64,000 bases of DNA, from the IMG/VR virus record IMGVR_UViG_3300037808_001962, positions 1 to 64,000 of that record; one strand, 5' to 3'. Below the pieces are notes generated by a model, which was not told the origin of the DNA, made no database searches, and worked only from the letters and a program-made list of their open reading frames with translations. This document shows, one piece after another, positions 37,019 through 45,873 of this stretch. The stretch comes from a virus. The position numbers and the translations under genes are program-made. Each line of letters opens with the position of its first letter. The first letter of the stretch is position 1.

Positions 37019-38085
37019 AATACTTCTGCTAAAATACTTTTACCTAAATCTAACATATCCGGCCTTTTATACTTTTTACAATAAACCTCAATACCATCAT
37101 TCCAAGTAGTAGAAGCATCAATTTCTGGTACTCGTATCCTTGACTCATATTGAGTCTTATGTTCAATAAATAACTTATGTGCTTCCCCTGTCTTTAGAAT
37201 TTTACTCCTAATCTCCCCTAAATTAAATCGTAAATACCAATCTTCCTCTCCTACAAAGATTAGTTTAATCACTTGGCCTTTTAAATTCTCCCAGTTTTGC
37301 AAAGCATCAAAGTCGGGATCTTCATTCTCATAAACGGTATATTGGAAAAATATACGGTCTTTTACATCAATAAATTGATGGCTTAGTGTCTTATCCGTAG
37401 CCTCTATAAAGATAAAGCCTTTTTTATCATTACGTTCACCATAATCTGCTTTAGCAATGCTACCCACATACATCCATTTTTTAGTAGTTTGAGGTTTATG
37501 ATAGTGTCCTAAAAAACTAAAACGATGATGATTAAATAATTTGGGAGAAATTCCCGCGCTCATTATATATTCAGTACCAGAGACTAGAGCCCCATCTACT
37601 CCGAAATGTCCAAAAACAATTTGATCTTTATGGCTTCTTAATTGTTCTGCTACTTCTGCATCCGGTAAAAAGGGTATAAATAAACAATCTACTCCTTTTA
37701 GCTTTAATTGTTTAGGCTTTGGAATAATGGTTATAGCATCGGTTTCAAGAGTATTTAACAAATCATATTCAGTCATAAAGGAATAAACCTTATAGTCTGT
37801 ATCATGATTACCTATTAAAATAATAATGGGTATTTTAGCCTTAATTAGGGGAGCTAGGGTTTGAATAAATTTCTGCCTTAGAATTTCGGCAGGATTTATT
37901 TTATCAAATACATCTCCAAGACAGATCCAATAATCAGCCTTTTTATCAATAGCAAATTTTATTGATTTAGCTAAATGATCTAAACGGTCCTGTAGTCTAG
38001 AATTTATACCGGTAGGTAGAATCTTGCTGTATTTGTCCGTTGTCCTTAAATGGATATCCGAAGTAATCACTGCTTTCAAACTCAT
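37015..38085 (-). CDS. Mre11/SbcD-type nuclease, recombination subunit (T4 gp47-like)
   Basis: 356 residues. Metallophosphoesterase motifs in order: SDIHL, LGDVFD, GNHD, GHFGVDG and LGHYHKPQ. It is the nuclease partner of the Rad50-like protein. Interposed kdsA and cupin genes split the usual gp46/47 pair. Start: the motif SDIHL at residues 9-13 requires the ATG at 38085, so the 89-base overlap with the upstream small gene is real if that gene is real. Confidence 0.9.
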   Translation of the reverse strand: MSLKAVITSDIHLRTTDKYSKILPTGINSRLQDRLDHLAKSIKFAIDKKADYWICLGDVFDKINPAEILRQKFIQTLAPLIKAKIPIIILIGNHDTDYKVYSFMTEYDLLNTLETDAITIIPKPKQLKLKGVDCLFIPFLPDAEVAEQLRSHKDQIVFGHFGVDGALVSGTEYIMSAGISPKLFNHHRFSFLGHYHKPQTTKKWMYVGSIAKADYGERNDKKGFIFIEATDKTLSHQFIDVKDRIFFQYTVYENEDPDFDALQNWENLKGQVIKLIFVGEEDWYLRFNLGEIRSKILKTGEAHKLFIEHKTQYESRIRVPEIDASTTWNDGIEVYCKKYKRPDMLDLGKSILAEVL

Positions 38086-38323
38086 CTATACTCCTAATTG
38101 AATTTAATAGTTCTGGGTTATTTGTTTCTATATCAATAGCATCTAAATCTTTATAGCCTTGGATAGAGAGGTAACTACTCTCTAGGTCATAAATAATATA
38201 TTCAGGAAAATGTTCTGCGGTATTATCTAGATAACCAAAAAGTATACTACTACCCTCAGAGGTAGTGACTGTAATAACATCTTGACTATATAATATACTG
38301 CAGAATAAAAGTAATCGGGTCAT
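37997..38323 (-). CDS. Small protein, possibly exported
   Basis: 108 residues with a hydrophobic N-terminus (TRLLLFCSILYS) that could be a short signal peptide. The rest is acidic and beta-like. Start overlaps the preceding stop (ATGA), which supports translation, but its last 89 bases overlap the Mre11 gene in another frame. Not recognised. Confidence 0.45.
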   Translation of the reverse strand: MTRLLLFCSILYSQDVITVTTSEGSSILFGYLDNTAEHFPEYIIYDLESSYLSIQGYKDLDAIDIETNNPELLNSIRSIDEFESSDYFGYPFKDNGQIQQDSTYRYKF

Positions 38324-39300
38324 TTTTTTACTCGCTCTATATGGTGCATGGGGTGTTCAAAAGTTTCTAACAAAAGCTTCTGTAGAGCAGGGCGATCAAA
38401 CCAAGAATAAATATGTGTCCCTATATGTCCTAATAGTATATTCATATTCAAACAAGGCTTATGTCCTGCTAATTTTGCCCTATAAGCAAAAGCATAATCT
38501 TCTGACCTATAGAAATTGAATTTCTCGACCCCAGTAGGGGTAACTCTTTCTTCTTTAGTAATAGAGGGATTATAGAAAGCAAAAGTAGATTTCCCCGGAA
38601 TATTATTAGGAACATCATATTCCAGCTCAGGACAAGTTTTCTTTATATCCTCATAAACACTTCGATGGACTAAAAGAAAACCGGTAGCTAATTTATCTGT
38701 TTCAATATAATTATCAGGACGTAGTTTAAATTCAATATCAAAGCCCCCCTCTTTATTAGTAGGAAGAATACTTGAGGCTTCATTAAAATTATGGGCTCCT
38801 CCTCTCCAGAAATAAAACCCCCCAACAATAGTTTTCCCATCTCGAATCCCGCTGCGAAGCATTTCATCAATAGCATTAATAGAAAGGGCTGCTCTAAATA
38901 CTCCTTCATTTAAGAAAAGATCAAATAATTCCTTGTCCATCCAATTGCCATAGAAGGCCGCTAGCTCAGGACCTACCCCATGAGGAAAAATAATATCATT
39001 ATCTAATTGCAATTGCCATTCCGCTCCACTCTCTAAAAAGGATGCAGCCATTTTATCTCTTGCTCGGGGAACTAAACTATCACTACCTAAAAAATTAAAT
39101 TCAGGAACAAGTTTATCCCTAAAAGCAGAAGACATAATAGCCATCCTCAAGCCGGAATCCTGGAGTATATTAATTGAGTTACTATAGGTAGGCATAGAAA
39201 TATGTAATTTAACGGGCTCTTTTACCTCATTATAGGGGTCCCACCAAGGGAAATCTACCATTTCACCTTTTATTGATTCTATTTTTTCTTTATTAGTCAT
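38320..39300 (-). CDS. Glycosyltransferase next to recombination genes
   Basis: 326 residues. LHISMPTYSN starts a GT-A fold, WQLQLDNDIIFP gives the metal-binding DxD (Asp-Asn-Asp), and RSEDYAFAYRAKLAGHKP followed by GHIGTHIYSW fits the acceptor-side ED and HxG/H segments of phage GT2-like transferases. Unlike the glycan cassette it lies among replication and recombination genes, next to RecA, so DNA-base glycosylation is a reasonable alternative to protein or glycan targets. One-base overlap with the upstream gene. Confidence 0.72.
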   Translation of the reverse strand: MTNKEKIESIKGEMVDFPWWDPYNEVKEPVKLHISMPTYSNSINILQDSGLRMAIMSSAFRDKLVPEFNFLGSDSLVPRARDKMAASFLESGAEWQLQLDNDIIFPHGVGPELAAFYGNWMDKELFDLFLNEGVFRAALSINAIDEMLRSGIRDGKTIVGGFYFWRGGAHNFNEASSILPTNKEGGFDIEFKLRPDNYIETDKLATGFLLVHRSVYEDIKKTCPELEYDVPNNIPGKSTFAFYNPSITKEERVTPTGVEKFNFYRSEDYAFAYRAKLAGHKPCLNMNILLGHIGTHIYSWFDRPALQKLLLETFEHPMHHIERVKK

Positions 39301-39527
39301 TAATCCATCTCTAATACATTAAGAGTATTAACCAGGTTACTCTTGATTAAGTCTACTAAGATCTTTACTTCTGCCTCTGAGGGGCTTTTATCCTTAGAAA
39401 CTTTAATTAATTCAACATACCCATCAACGGTAGCCCTAATAGCAGTAACTTGAGGCTTGGTTAAACTATAGCTATTAAAGGCTTCATCTATTAAGCCTTC
39501 TTTATCTAATCTATTCAATGTCATCAT
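39300..39527 (-). CDS. Small helical protein
   Basis: 75 residues, predicted mostly helical, acidic C-terminus. It overlaps the RecA-like stop by 17 bases and the glycosyltransferase start by one. No family recognised. Confidence 0.55.
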   Translation of the reverse strand: MMTLNRLDKEGLIDEAFNSYSLTKPQVTAIRATVDGYVELIKVSKDKSPSEAEVKILVDLIKSNLVNTLNVLEMD

Positions 39528-40428
39528 CTTTTTCGCTTGTATTTAATTGTTCTATAGCCCCGGTTCTAAATAGTTTTAAATCCAAAACATTAAGGGGGGG
39601 AGCTAATTTATTTTTTGGGGCTTTAATCCTAATTACTTTCCATAGGGACTGATCATCAGGACCTTTTTGGCGAGATTTTTTCATATAGCTCATTCCCAGC
39701 CTAATAGAAGAAGCAAAATTAATAGCATCACCTCCAGGGGTATAAGTCCTTTCTCCGAACATTACTCCAATTTTATCCTTTGCATGATTAATAAAGACTA
39801 GACTAGTCTTCTTTTCATATATCTTATGAACTTTAGATCCTTTCTCATCTTCAATAAATTTAGCCCCTTTAGCTTGAGGCTTAACTTGAAATCCTCCCAT
39901 AAGGTCATTAAAGAAAATAGTAAACATTTTAGCTCTTTCTAAACGTTGATTCATTTTTAAAGAAACTGCTTCAGTTTGTTCACTCATCATTCTAGGTTGT
40001 AAAGCCGGCATAGAATCCACAACAATAATATCACAAGTATTTGAAGCAATTAATAACTTGAGTTTATAAAGAGCATCTTCTCCTAGATTAAAGTCGGGTA
40101 GAATAAGTCTTTTATTATCAATACCGCAAGCTTTTCCATAGCCTCTTAGATAGGCACCTTCAGCATCAAATAAAGCCCCGATACCCCCCTGTTTTTGAAC
40201 TTGACCGATTAACCAATAAGCAAAAGTAGATTTTCCTACGGAAGGTTTAGCATATAGCTCTATAATTCGACCCCGAGGGATACCCCCACACCCTAGAACT
40301 CCTTCATTGAAGTCTTCTAGTTCTGTGGGGATAACTTCTAGTTTCCTACGAGCAGAGGCTAAAACCCCTGCTCCTCCTAGTAAATCTAAAGCAATCTCAA
40401 TCGAATCTTTAGTTTTATCTTTTACCAT
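39511..40428 (-). CDS. RecA/UvsX-type recombinase
   Basis: 305 residues, shorter than bacterial RecA (about 350). Walker A is YAKPSVGKSTFAYWLIG, Walker B region DIIVVDSMPALQP, then SLVFINHAKDKIGVMFGERTYTPGG, which matches the RecA L1/L2-containing QxR/N...G segment. It promotes strand exchange in recombination-dependent replication. Adjacent SSB-like, mediator-like and Mre11/Rad50 genes complete the pathway. Confidence 0.88.
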   Translation of the reverse strand: MVKDKTKDSIEIALDLLGGAGVLASARRKLEVIPTELEDFNEGVLGCGGIPRGRIIELYAKPSVGKSTFAYWLIGQVQKQGGIGALFDAEGAYLRGYGKACGIDNKRLILPDFNLGEDALYKLKLLIASNTCDIIVVDSMPALQPRMMSEQTEAVSLKMNQRLERAKMFTIFFNDLMGGFQVKPQAKGAKFIEDEKGSKVHKIYEKKTSLVFINHAKDKIGVMFGERTYTPGGDAINFASSIRLGMSYMKKSRQKGPDDQSLWKVIRIKAPKNKLAPPLNVLDLKLFRTGAIEQLNTSEKDDDIE

Positions 40429-41444
40429 TCGGGAAATTCCTCATCTGAAGCCTCATCAGTCTTATCCGCTTCTTTTGTCGGTTCTTCTTCAGTTGAAGTT
40501 TCTTCCTCTTCAACTACAGTGGCTCCTTCAACTTCCATATCATCCCCAAAAGTAGCCTCAGTTTCCTCTTCTTTTACGGGGGCTAATTTTTTAGCGGTTG
40601 GTCTTTCAGAGTCACCCTCTAAGTAGTCCAAGCCCAATTTATCTAATTGTTCTTGAAACTGCTCAATTGATGGAAAACGATAACTCCCATTTGGATTAGT
40701 TGCCCCTAGATAAATGGGGAATTCCGCTAACTTCTGCTTCATTTCTTCAGCAGTATCAGGGACCCCCTGTTCTTCAAGGTCAATCTTAGACTCCTCAATG
40801 GCAATATATTCTTCATCAGTAAAGAACTTCTTTAGATCTAGTTTTTCCCCTAAATCTGCAGCGGTCATTCCTACGTATGAAACAGGAACCTTACTAGACC
40901 ATTCATTTCCGGGATCAACTTGAACACTATAACTAGTACCAAATTGTCGACTTTTTGATGGATCAACTGATTTAGTAATAATAGCATCCCACATAAAGAT
41001 TAAACCTTGTCTTAATTTACCTTTATCTTTAGTAGCAGTAGCTGATTCTAATTCTACCAGTTCTTTATAAACAGTGTAGGGGTATTCAGCTACTTCAACT
41101 TTAGGATAGTTTTCGCTTTCCTTGTCAATTATCAAATAAAGCCATTTGGTTGATGGGTCTAAGGAGGATTTAGTAAATTTTTCTCCTCGTGATGACCGTA
41201 TCCTTTTTTCTAAACTAGCTAAAACATCCAAAGGGCCTCCTTCTTTAGGTCTACGAATAACTTTCATTCTTTGGACCATTGAGCCTGTTTCTTTATCTTC
41301 AACTAAAGTGGGATAATAGACCAGGGACTGTCTTACGGGCCCAAAAAGGACCCTATGTATATTATCTCCTTCTTGAATTCTAACCCTATTTAATCCTCCG
41401 CCATCTGTGGAATTCTTTAAATAGGCCGGTTGTCCTAATTGCAT
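40422..41444 (-). CDS. Single-stranded DNA-binding protein (gp32-like)
   Basis: 340 residues. Its long acidic C-terminal tail (about residues 275-340, Glu-rich) ends in DEEFPEW, like the acidic tip of SSB/gp32 proteins that recruits partners. The body has aromatic and basic strands. Position right before RecA supports an SSB role. No zinc cysteines as in T4 gp32 are visible. Confidence 0.65.
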   Translation of the reverse strand: MQLGQPAYLKNSTDGGGLNRVRIQEGDNIHRVLFGPVRQSLVYYPTLVEDKETGSMVQRMKVIRRPKEGGPLDVLASLEKRIRSSRGEKFTKSSLDPSTKWLYLIIDKESENYPKVEVAEYPYTVYKELVELESATATKDKGKLRQGLIFMWDAIITKSVDPSKSRQFGTSYSVQVDPGNEWSSKVPVSYVGMTAADLGEKLDLKKFFTDEEYIAIEESKIDLEEQGVPDTAEEMKQKLAEFPIYLGATNPNGSYRFPSIEQFQEQLDKLGLDYLEGDSERPTAKKLAPVKEEETEATFGDDMEVEGATVVEEEETSTEEEPTKEADKTDEASDEEFPEW

Positions 41445-41446
41445 AT

Positions 41447-41638
41447 TTACTCCTTATTTTTGATAACTTCAAGAGCAGAAATTCTAGCTTCTTTACAAGC
41501 TTTAACTATTACTTGAAGTTCTTTACGAACTCGACGAGCAGCCTTAGCTACCCCTTTGTCAACCTTTTCCATATCTAAATTAATAGACTCTAAGGCTTTC
41601 TCAATAGCAACTATGCTATTTCTTACTGGGTTTTGCAT
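41447..41638 (-). CDS. Histone H1-like (Hc1 type) protein 1
   Basis: 63 residues. The pattern of two helices with DKGVAKAARRVRKELQVI resembles the Chlamydia/Bacteroidota Hc1 histone-like family (KGNKAAaqRVRtxsxKLEKi). A very good Shine-Dalgarno (AAGGAG, 7 bases before ATG) predicts high expression. It may coat or condense phage or host DNA. Similarity is by eye and moderate. Confidence 0.55.
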   Translation of the reverse strand: MQNPVRNSIVAIEKALESINLDMEKVDKGVAKAARRVRKELQVIVKACKEARISALEVIKNKE

Positions 41639-41933
41639 CTTTGTTCTCCTTTTTTTTGGTTTTTAATACAAAAGTTGGAAATTGTTCTTTACCTAGAACA
41701 AGATCTTGGGCAAATTCAAAAAGGTCTTCTGTTTTATGCCTTTTTGAAGAGCTATATAATTGATTATATAAGTGCATATTCCAGATTCTTTTAACCTCCC
41801 TGTACTTTTCTTTGTAAAAATCATCTATACTAATTGTTCCTTGAGGAACCTCATATTCAATAGATATGCTAGGCTTAATTACCTCATAAGGAGCAACCCT
41901 TATTGATTCATTAATAGTTATAGTAATTTTCAT
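41616..41933 (-). CDS. Small protein of unknown function
   Basis: 105 residues: beta-strand N-terminus (MKITITINESIRV), helical middle, Lys-rich tail (KTKKKENKDAKPSKK). Overlaps both neighbours. Not recognised; a DNA-related role is suggested only by location. Confidence 0.5.
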   Translation of the reverse strand: MKITITINESIRVAPYEVIKPSISIEYEVPQGTISIDDFYKEKYREVKRIWNMHLYNQLYSSSKRHKTEDLFEFAQDLVLGKEQFPTFVLKTKKKENKDAKPSKK

Positions 41934-42199
41934 CGATACCTATGTACTCCGGTTTGTAAAGATATGGTTATAGACTTTCCTTTACGGAAAACCCCTTTAG
42001 CCTCACTTAAGACTTTAATTAGAGAGCTACCTACTCCGTGTTCTATCACTATCCCAATAAGCTCGATAGAGGGGCAAATAAATCTATTGCCGGGTTCAAT
42101 ATCACGTAAAAGTAATTCTTTTTTTCCTGTATGAGACATATTATTCCAAGTTTTAAATTGTTCAATTAACCGTTTACTGCCCACGATCCTGTACTCCAA
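41930..42199 (-). CDS. Small beta-rich protein of unknown function
   Basis: 89 residues. Strand-rich (NRFICPSIELIGIVIEHGVG), reminiscent of small barrel folds, with basic C-terminus. Overlaps the previous gene by 26 bases and the next by 4. Not recognised. Confidence 0.5.
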   Translation of the reverse strand: MEYRIVGSKRLIEQFKTWNNMSHTGKKELLLRDIEPGNRFICPSIELIGIVIEHGVGSSLIKVLSEAKGVFRKGKSITISLQTGVHRYR

Positions 42200-42770
42200 A
42201 GGAGAATTTTCTATTTTCTAGCCTTCTTTTACCTAAAGATTGTAAATGTCCCCCTCTATCCTGTAATATATCTCTTAGACCGAATAATAACTTCTTTTGC
42301 TTGGTCATAGCTTCAAGTCTATCCTGATAATCATTAAATTCTTTAGCATGTTCGGGGGTTATTAATATTTTATTCTCAATCTCCTGTTTAGTAATTGAAC
42401 CGAACCAACTATTTGGGACATTATCTTCTTCTCGAATAGTTTTTCTTTCATGCATAATAGTTCGTCTAACCTCTTCAGTTAGGTTCCCATACCATGTGGT
42501 AAACTCTCTATTAACTTTTGCCATTTTTGATTCTATTTCAGCCCCTGCAGCTAAAAAGGTAAATCTATAATATGAGCATTGATCTAAAGCCGTATCTAAA
42601 GCCTCATCAGTTAAATCGTCTAAACTTTCAACTTCAAAAGCTAATAATCCATCAACCGCTTTTTTAAAAACCTTACCATTGATTTCAAATTGTATCTTAA
42701 AAAAACGGGGATCAATAAACTCCTCTTTATCATAAGAAAGCTTCTTTTTATTTGTTTGTCCTAGTTTCAT
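42174..42770 (-). CDS. Candidate recombination mediator (UvsY-like layout)
   Basis: 198 residues. A helical protein with REFTTWYGNL in the middle and a C-terminal helix pair (EFNDYQDRLEAMTKQKKLLF, then LRDILQDRGGHLQSLG), the layout seen in phage recombination mediators of the UvsY type. Location between polymerase and SSB/RecA agrees. No firm sequence signature; assignment tentative. Start overlaps the polymerase stop by one base. Confidence 0.4.
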   Translation of the reverse strand: MKLGQTNKKKLSYDKEEFIDPRFFKIQFEINGKVFKKAVDGLLAFEVESLDDLTDEALDTALDQCSYYRFTFLAAGAEIESKMAKVNREFTTWYGNLTEEVRRTIMHERKTIREEDNVPNSWFGSITKQEIENKILITPEHAKEFNDYQDRLEAMTKQKKLLFGLRDILQDRGGHLQSLGKRRLENRKFSFGVQDRGQ

Positions 42771-45208
42771 TAATCATTGCCCCATCTATTTAAGAAAACT
42801 TCCGTATCAGCGATAACGGGAAAGTGGAAGGGTTTCTTATCTGATTCCATTATTTGTTTTAATTTAGCTAAAAGATGTTTTTCACTTTTATGAACCTCCA
42901 GAACAATAGCATCATGTACAGTGAACAAAAATCTAGATTTATAGCTTTGTAATAACTTATGTACTTGAATTAAGGCTATCTGAGTTAGGTCTGAGGCGGT
43001 ACCTTGAATAAGAGCATTTAAGCCTTGTCTCATAGCTTCTGCTTTCTTCTCCTCATAGGGACTATCAATCTGAGGTAATCTCCTAATCCTACCAAAACAA
43101 TTAACTAATTGTTTATCCTTAAGGATTTTTCGTCTTATTTGCTTAATGAATCTATCAATACCTTTGTATTTCGTAAAGAAACCTTGTCTAAATTTTTCCG
43201 CTTCTCTTAGACTAATACTAATTTCATCTCCCTGTAGTTTTTCAGCAATAGATTGATGAGCCTTCCTTGCTGAAGCCCCGTATAGGTAACCAAAATTTAC
43301 TAATTTTGCTACCTTTCTTTGTCTTTTACTAATATCTTCTGGAGGAGTTTTAAAAATAAAAGAGGCAGTTCCTAAGTGGATATCCTCTCCCGCCATATAT
43401 TGAGAGGTCATTTCTTTATCCTTAGAATAAAAAGCCATAACCCTTAATTCTGCTTGACTAAAATCCATCTCAACAAAATTATACCCTTTCTCAGGTATAA
43501 ACATCCCTTTAATCTTAGGATCTCTGGGGATATTTTGAATATTCGGATTTTTACTGGATATTCTACCTGTTACAGTCCCATGTAGTAAAAAAGAAGGATG
43601 AATTCTACTATTTTCATCAACTCTAGCTAACATAGGCTTTAAATAGGTAGTTAACATCTTATTTAACCCCCTATACTCTAGAATTAGATCTATAATTTCC
43701 CTATTTTTTACTCGTTTAGGTATAGCCTTTAAAGCTCCTTCTGAAGTAGAGGGTTTACCTGAAGCAGTCTTTAAAATAATAGGAAACTTCAATTGAGTAA
43801 ATAGGATTTCCCCCATCTGTTTAGGGGAATTCAAGTTAAACTCTTTACCTGCTATTTTGTGGATTTGCGTTAATAATTGTTCAGCCCTTCCCCCATGTTC
43901 AATTATTAGATCCTCTATATAAGGTACATCAATTTTAGTTCCTAATAATTCTGATTCTATATATACCCTAGAAAGGGGCATATATAGATTAAAATATAGT
44001 TTTTTAAGTTTACCTTTTAATTCGGGTAATAAGATTTGAGAAAGCCTAAGAGTAGACTCGCAATCCATAGCACAATATTCACCTAAAACCTTTAAGGGAA
44101 CAGAAGCAAAACTTTTATCATCTAAGTCTTTAATGCTTAATTTTTCTCTTAAAAGAGCATCATAGTTTTTCATCTCGGGAAAATAAAACCCAGATAATTC
44201 TTTTAAACCGTGCTTTTTATTTTCATCTAAAATATAGTGTAAAAGCATAGTATCTACATAAAAATTAGGAACATCAATATTCCAATGGTATTTAATAAAT
44301 TTTACATCAAACTTCCCGTTGTGGGCTATTTTACGGGGCTTAGGGTCACTCATGATATTACTCAATAGCTCAATAACTCCGTCCTGGAATTCTCCCCAAA
44401 AAGGCTCCCTATCTCCTGAAGTTAATAAAGGTACATAATAAGCCTCCCCTTTTCTAGCACAAAACCCGATACCTAATATATCATCTTGATAAAACTGTAG
44501 CCCCGTAGTCTCAATATCGAAAGCAAAGGATTTAGCTTTTCGCATTTCAATCTCTAATACCTCAATATCGTCTAATTCTTCAATAACATAATAATCACCT
44601 TGAGGGGTTTCAATCTGTTTTTTTCCATCAATTAGGTCTTTTAAAGCCTTTAGATCTCTTTCAAATTCTATTAAATATTGAGGGGACCTTAGAATATATG
44701 CAGGATGGAAAATTGGTATAACTTGACCATATTCTGTTTCTGCCATTACCCCTCTATTTATGGTAATCCCCCCTTTTATCTTCATCCTGTTCATAGCTGT
44801 AGCCCCTAATGCACAAATATATTTAGGCTTTATTTGATCTATAATAGCCTCTAGATTGTCCCCACAATTTTTAAGTTCAGTAGGAGTGGGTTTTCTATCT
44901 TTAGTCTTCCCTGTAATCGGATCGGTTGCTTCGGGCCTACAGTTAACTACATTAGCAATAGCAAAATTAGTAATGCCTATTTCATCTAATTTCTTTCTAA
45001 GTAATTTACCTGCTTTACCTTGAAAAGCTTTACCCGTAAGTTTTTCCTGTTTACCAGGAGCCTCACCCAAAAATAAAACTTCAGGTGATTCTAAGTTTCC
45101 CCAATAGTTATGAGGCTTATGGGCATAATCTCCAGCATATAGTGTACACCCTTTACAATTACTTTGTGGTAAATTTAGTATAGTCTGCTCTTTTGTAGTC
45201 TTTTTCAA
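42770..45208 (-). CDS. DNA polymerase I with N-terminal family-4 uracil-DNA glycosylase domain
   Basis: I choose TTG 45208 because GAAGGA lies 7 bases upstream; an in-frame TTG is at 45223. Residue numbers are from 45223. Residues 20-200 form a family-4 UDG: Cys23, Cys26, Cys95 and Cys120 for the 4Fe-4S cluster, GEAPGKQE (53-60) and HPAYILR (173-179). Next comes a DEDD 3'-5' exonuclease starting at DIETTG (236-241), then the PolA polymerase palm and fingers: VEMDFSQAELRVMAFYSKD (motif A), KLVNFGYLYGASARKA (motif B), FTVHDAIVLEV (motif C). 5'-3' exonuclease absent. The UDG part may remove uracil during synthesis or be a degenerate sensor. UDG-Pol fusions occur in some base-modified phages such as SPO1. 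Confidence 0.92.
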   Translation of the reverse strand: MKKTTKEQTILNLPQSNCKGCTLYAGDYAHKPHNYWGNLESPEVLFLGEAPGKQEKLTGKAFQGKAGKLLRKKLDEIGITNFAIANVVNCRPEATDPITGKTKDRKPTPTELKNCGDNLEAIIDQIKPKYICALGATAMNRMKIKGGITINRGVMAETEYGQVIPIFHPAYILRSPQYLIEFERDLKALKDLIDGKKQIETPQGDYYVIEELDDIEVLEIEMRKAKSFAFDIETTGLQFYQDDILGIGFCARKGEAYYVPLLTSGDREPFWGEFQDGVIELLSNIMSDPKPRKIAHNGKFDVKFIKYHWNIDVPNFYVDTMLLHYILDENKKHGLKELSGFYFPEMKNYDALLREKLSIKDLDDKSFASVPLKVLGEYCAMDCESTLRLSQILLPELKGKLKKLYFNLYMPLSRVYIESELLGTKIDVPYIEDLIIEHGGRAEQLLTQIHKIAGKEFNLNSPKQMGEILFTQLKFPIILKTASGKPSTSEGALKAIPKRVKNREIIDLILEYRGLNKMLTTYLKPMLARVDENSRIHPSFLLHGTVTGRISSKNPNIQNIPRDPKIKGMFIPEKGYNFVEMDFSQAELRVMAFYSKDKEMTSQYMAGEDIHLGTASFIFKTPPEDISKRQRKVAKLVNFGYLYGASARKAHQSIAEKLQGDEISISLREAEKFRQGFFTKYKGIDRFIKQIRRKILKDKQLVNCFGRIRRLPQIDSPYEEKKAEAMRQGLNALIQGTASDLTQIALIQVHKLLQSYKSRFLFTVHDAIVLEVHKSEKHLLAKLKQIMESDKKPFHFPVIADTEVFLNRWGND

Positions 45209-45446
45209 ATTCAGTTCCTTCAAAAATTTCTCTCTCTTTATAGAGTCGAAAAATATCTTGTTTTAATAGATGGGCTTCATCTCTAATTTTTTTTAAATTC
45301 CTTTTAGACCTAATTCCCGCCCGTTTATTTCCCCTTTTATAGAATTTAAGTAAATCCTCTTTATTATTTTCAAGTTCCTCTAACCATTGGTCTATAGAGC
45401 CTCTGGCCTCCTCTAGGCTTGATTTTAGTTCTTCATAATTATACAT
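45159..45446 (-). CDS. Histone H1-like (Hc1 type) protein 2
   Basis: 95 residues, helical and charged. The stretch FYKRGNKRAGIRSKRNLKKI matches the Hc1-like pattern (KGNKaAGtRaRKxLxeL) seen also in the 63-residue protein at 41447. It overlaps the polymerase start by 50 bases and the deaminase by 8. A second copy in one genome suggests distinct roles in DNA packaging or host nucleoid takeover. Confidence 0.6.
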   Translation of the reverse strand: MYNYEELKSSLEEARGSIDQWLEELENNKEDLLKFYKRGNKRAGIRSKRNLKKIRDEAHLLKQDIFRLYKEREIFEGTEFEKDYKRADYTKFTTK

Positions 45447-45873
45447 ATTTAATTTCCTTCATGGTTAAATTTATTTCTTTTATTAATTGAGTATAAGCTG
45501 TACTATCCGCTCCATAAAAATGCTTATAATAGATAGTTGTAACTCCCGCAGCAGCTAATACTTTATAACAATGAGTACAAGGACTATGGGTAATATATGC
45601 AATAATATTCTGATAGCTACGCTCAAGATTTAAAACCGCAGAAATTTCAGCATGTAAGGTTCTTTGACAATGCTTTCCTTCTACTAAACAACCAATATCC
45701 TCACAATGTGGGGTTCCACGGTGAGAGGAATTATACCCAGTGGCTATTATCTTCTTTTGGGAAACTAAAATACACCCTACTCGTAGTCGGGGGCAAGTAC
45801 CCCTTTCGGAGGTTAACTCCGCTAAAGACATAAAGTAGGTATCCCTATTCAGTCGAGTTTTCAATTTCTGCAT
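45439..45873 (-). CDS. dCMP deaminase
   Basis: 144 residues. Zinc motif HAEISAVLN (His and catalytic Glu) and PCTHCYKVL (two Cys), with ATGYNSSHRGTPHC, as in ComEB/T4 dCMP deaminases. It converts dCMP to dUMP, which feeds thymidylate synthesis. In this phage it also competes with enzymes that may modify dCMP. N-terminal overlap of 29 bases with the upstream small gene. Confidence 0.9.
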   Translation of the reverse strand: MQKLKTRLNRDTYFMSLAELTSERGTCPRLRVGCILVSQKKIIATGYNSSHRGTPHCEDIGCLVEGKHCQRTLHAEISAVLNLERSYQNIIAYITHSPCTHCYKVLAAAGVTTIYYKHFYGADSTAYTQLIKEINLTMKEIKYV

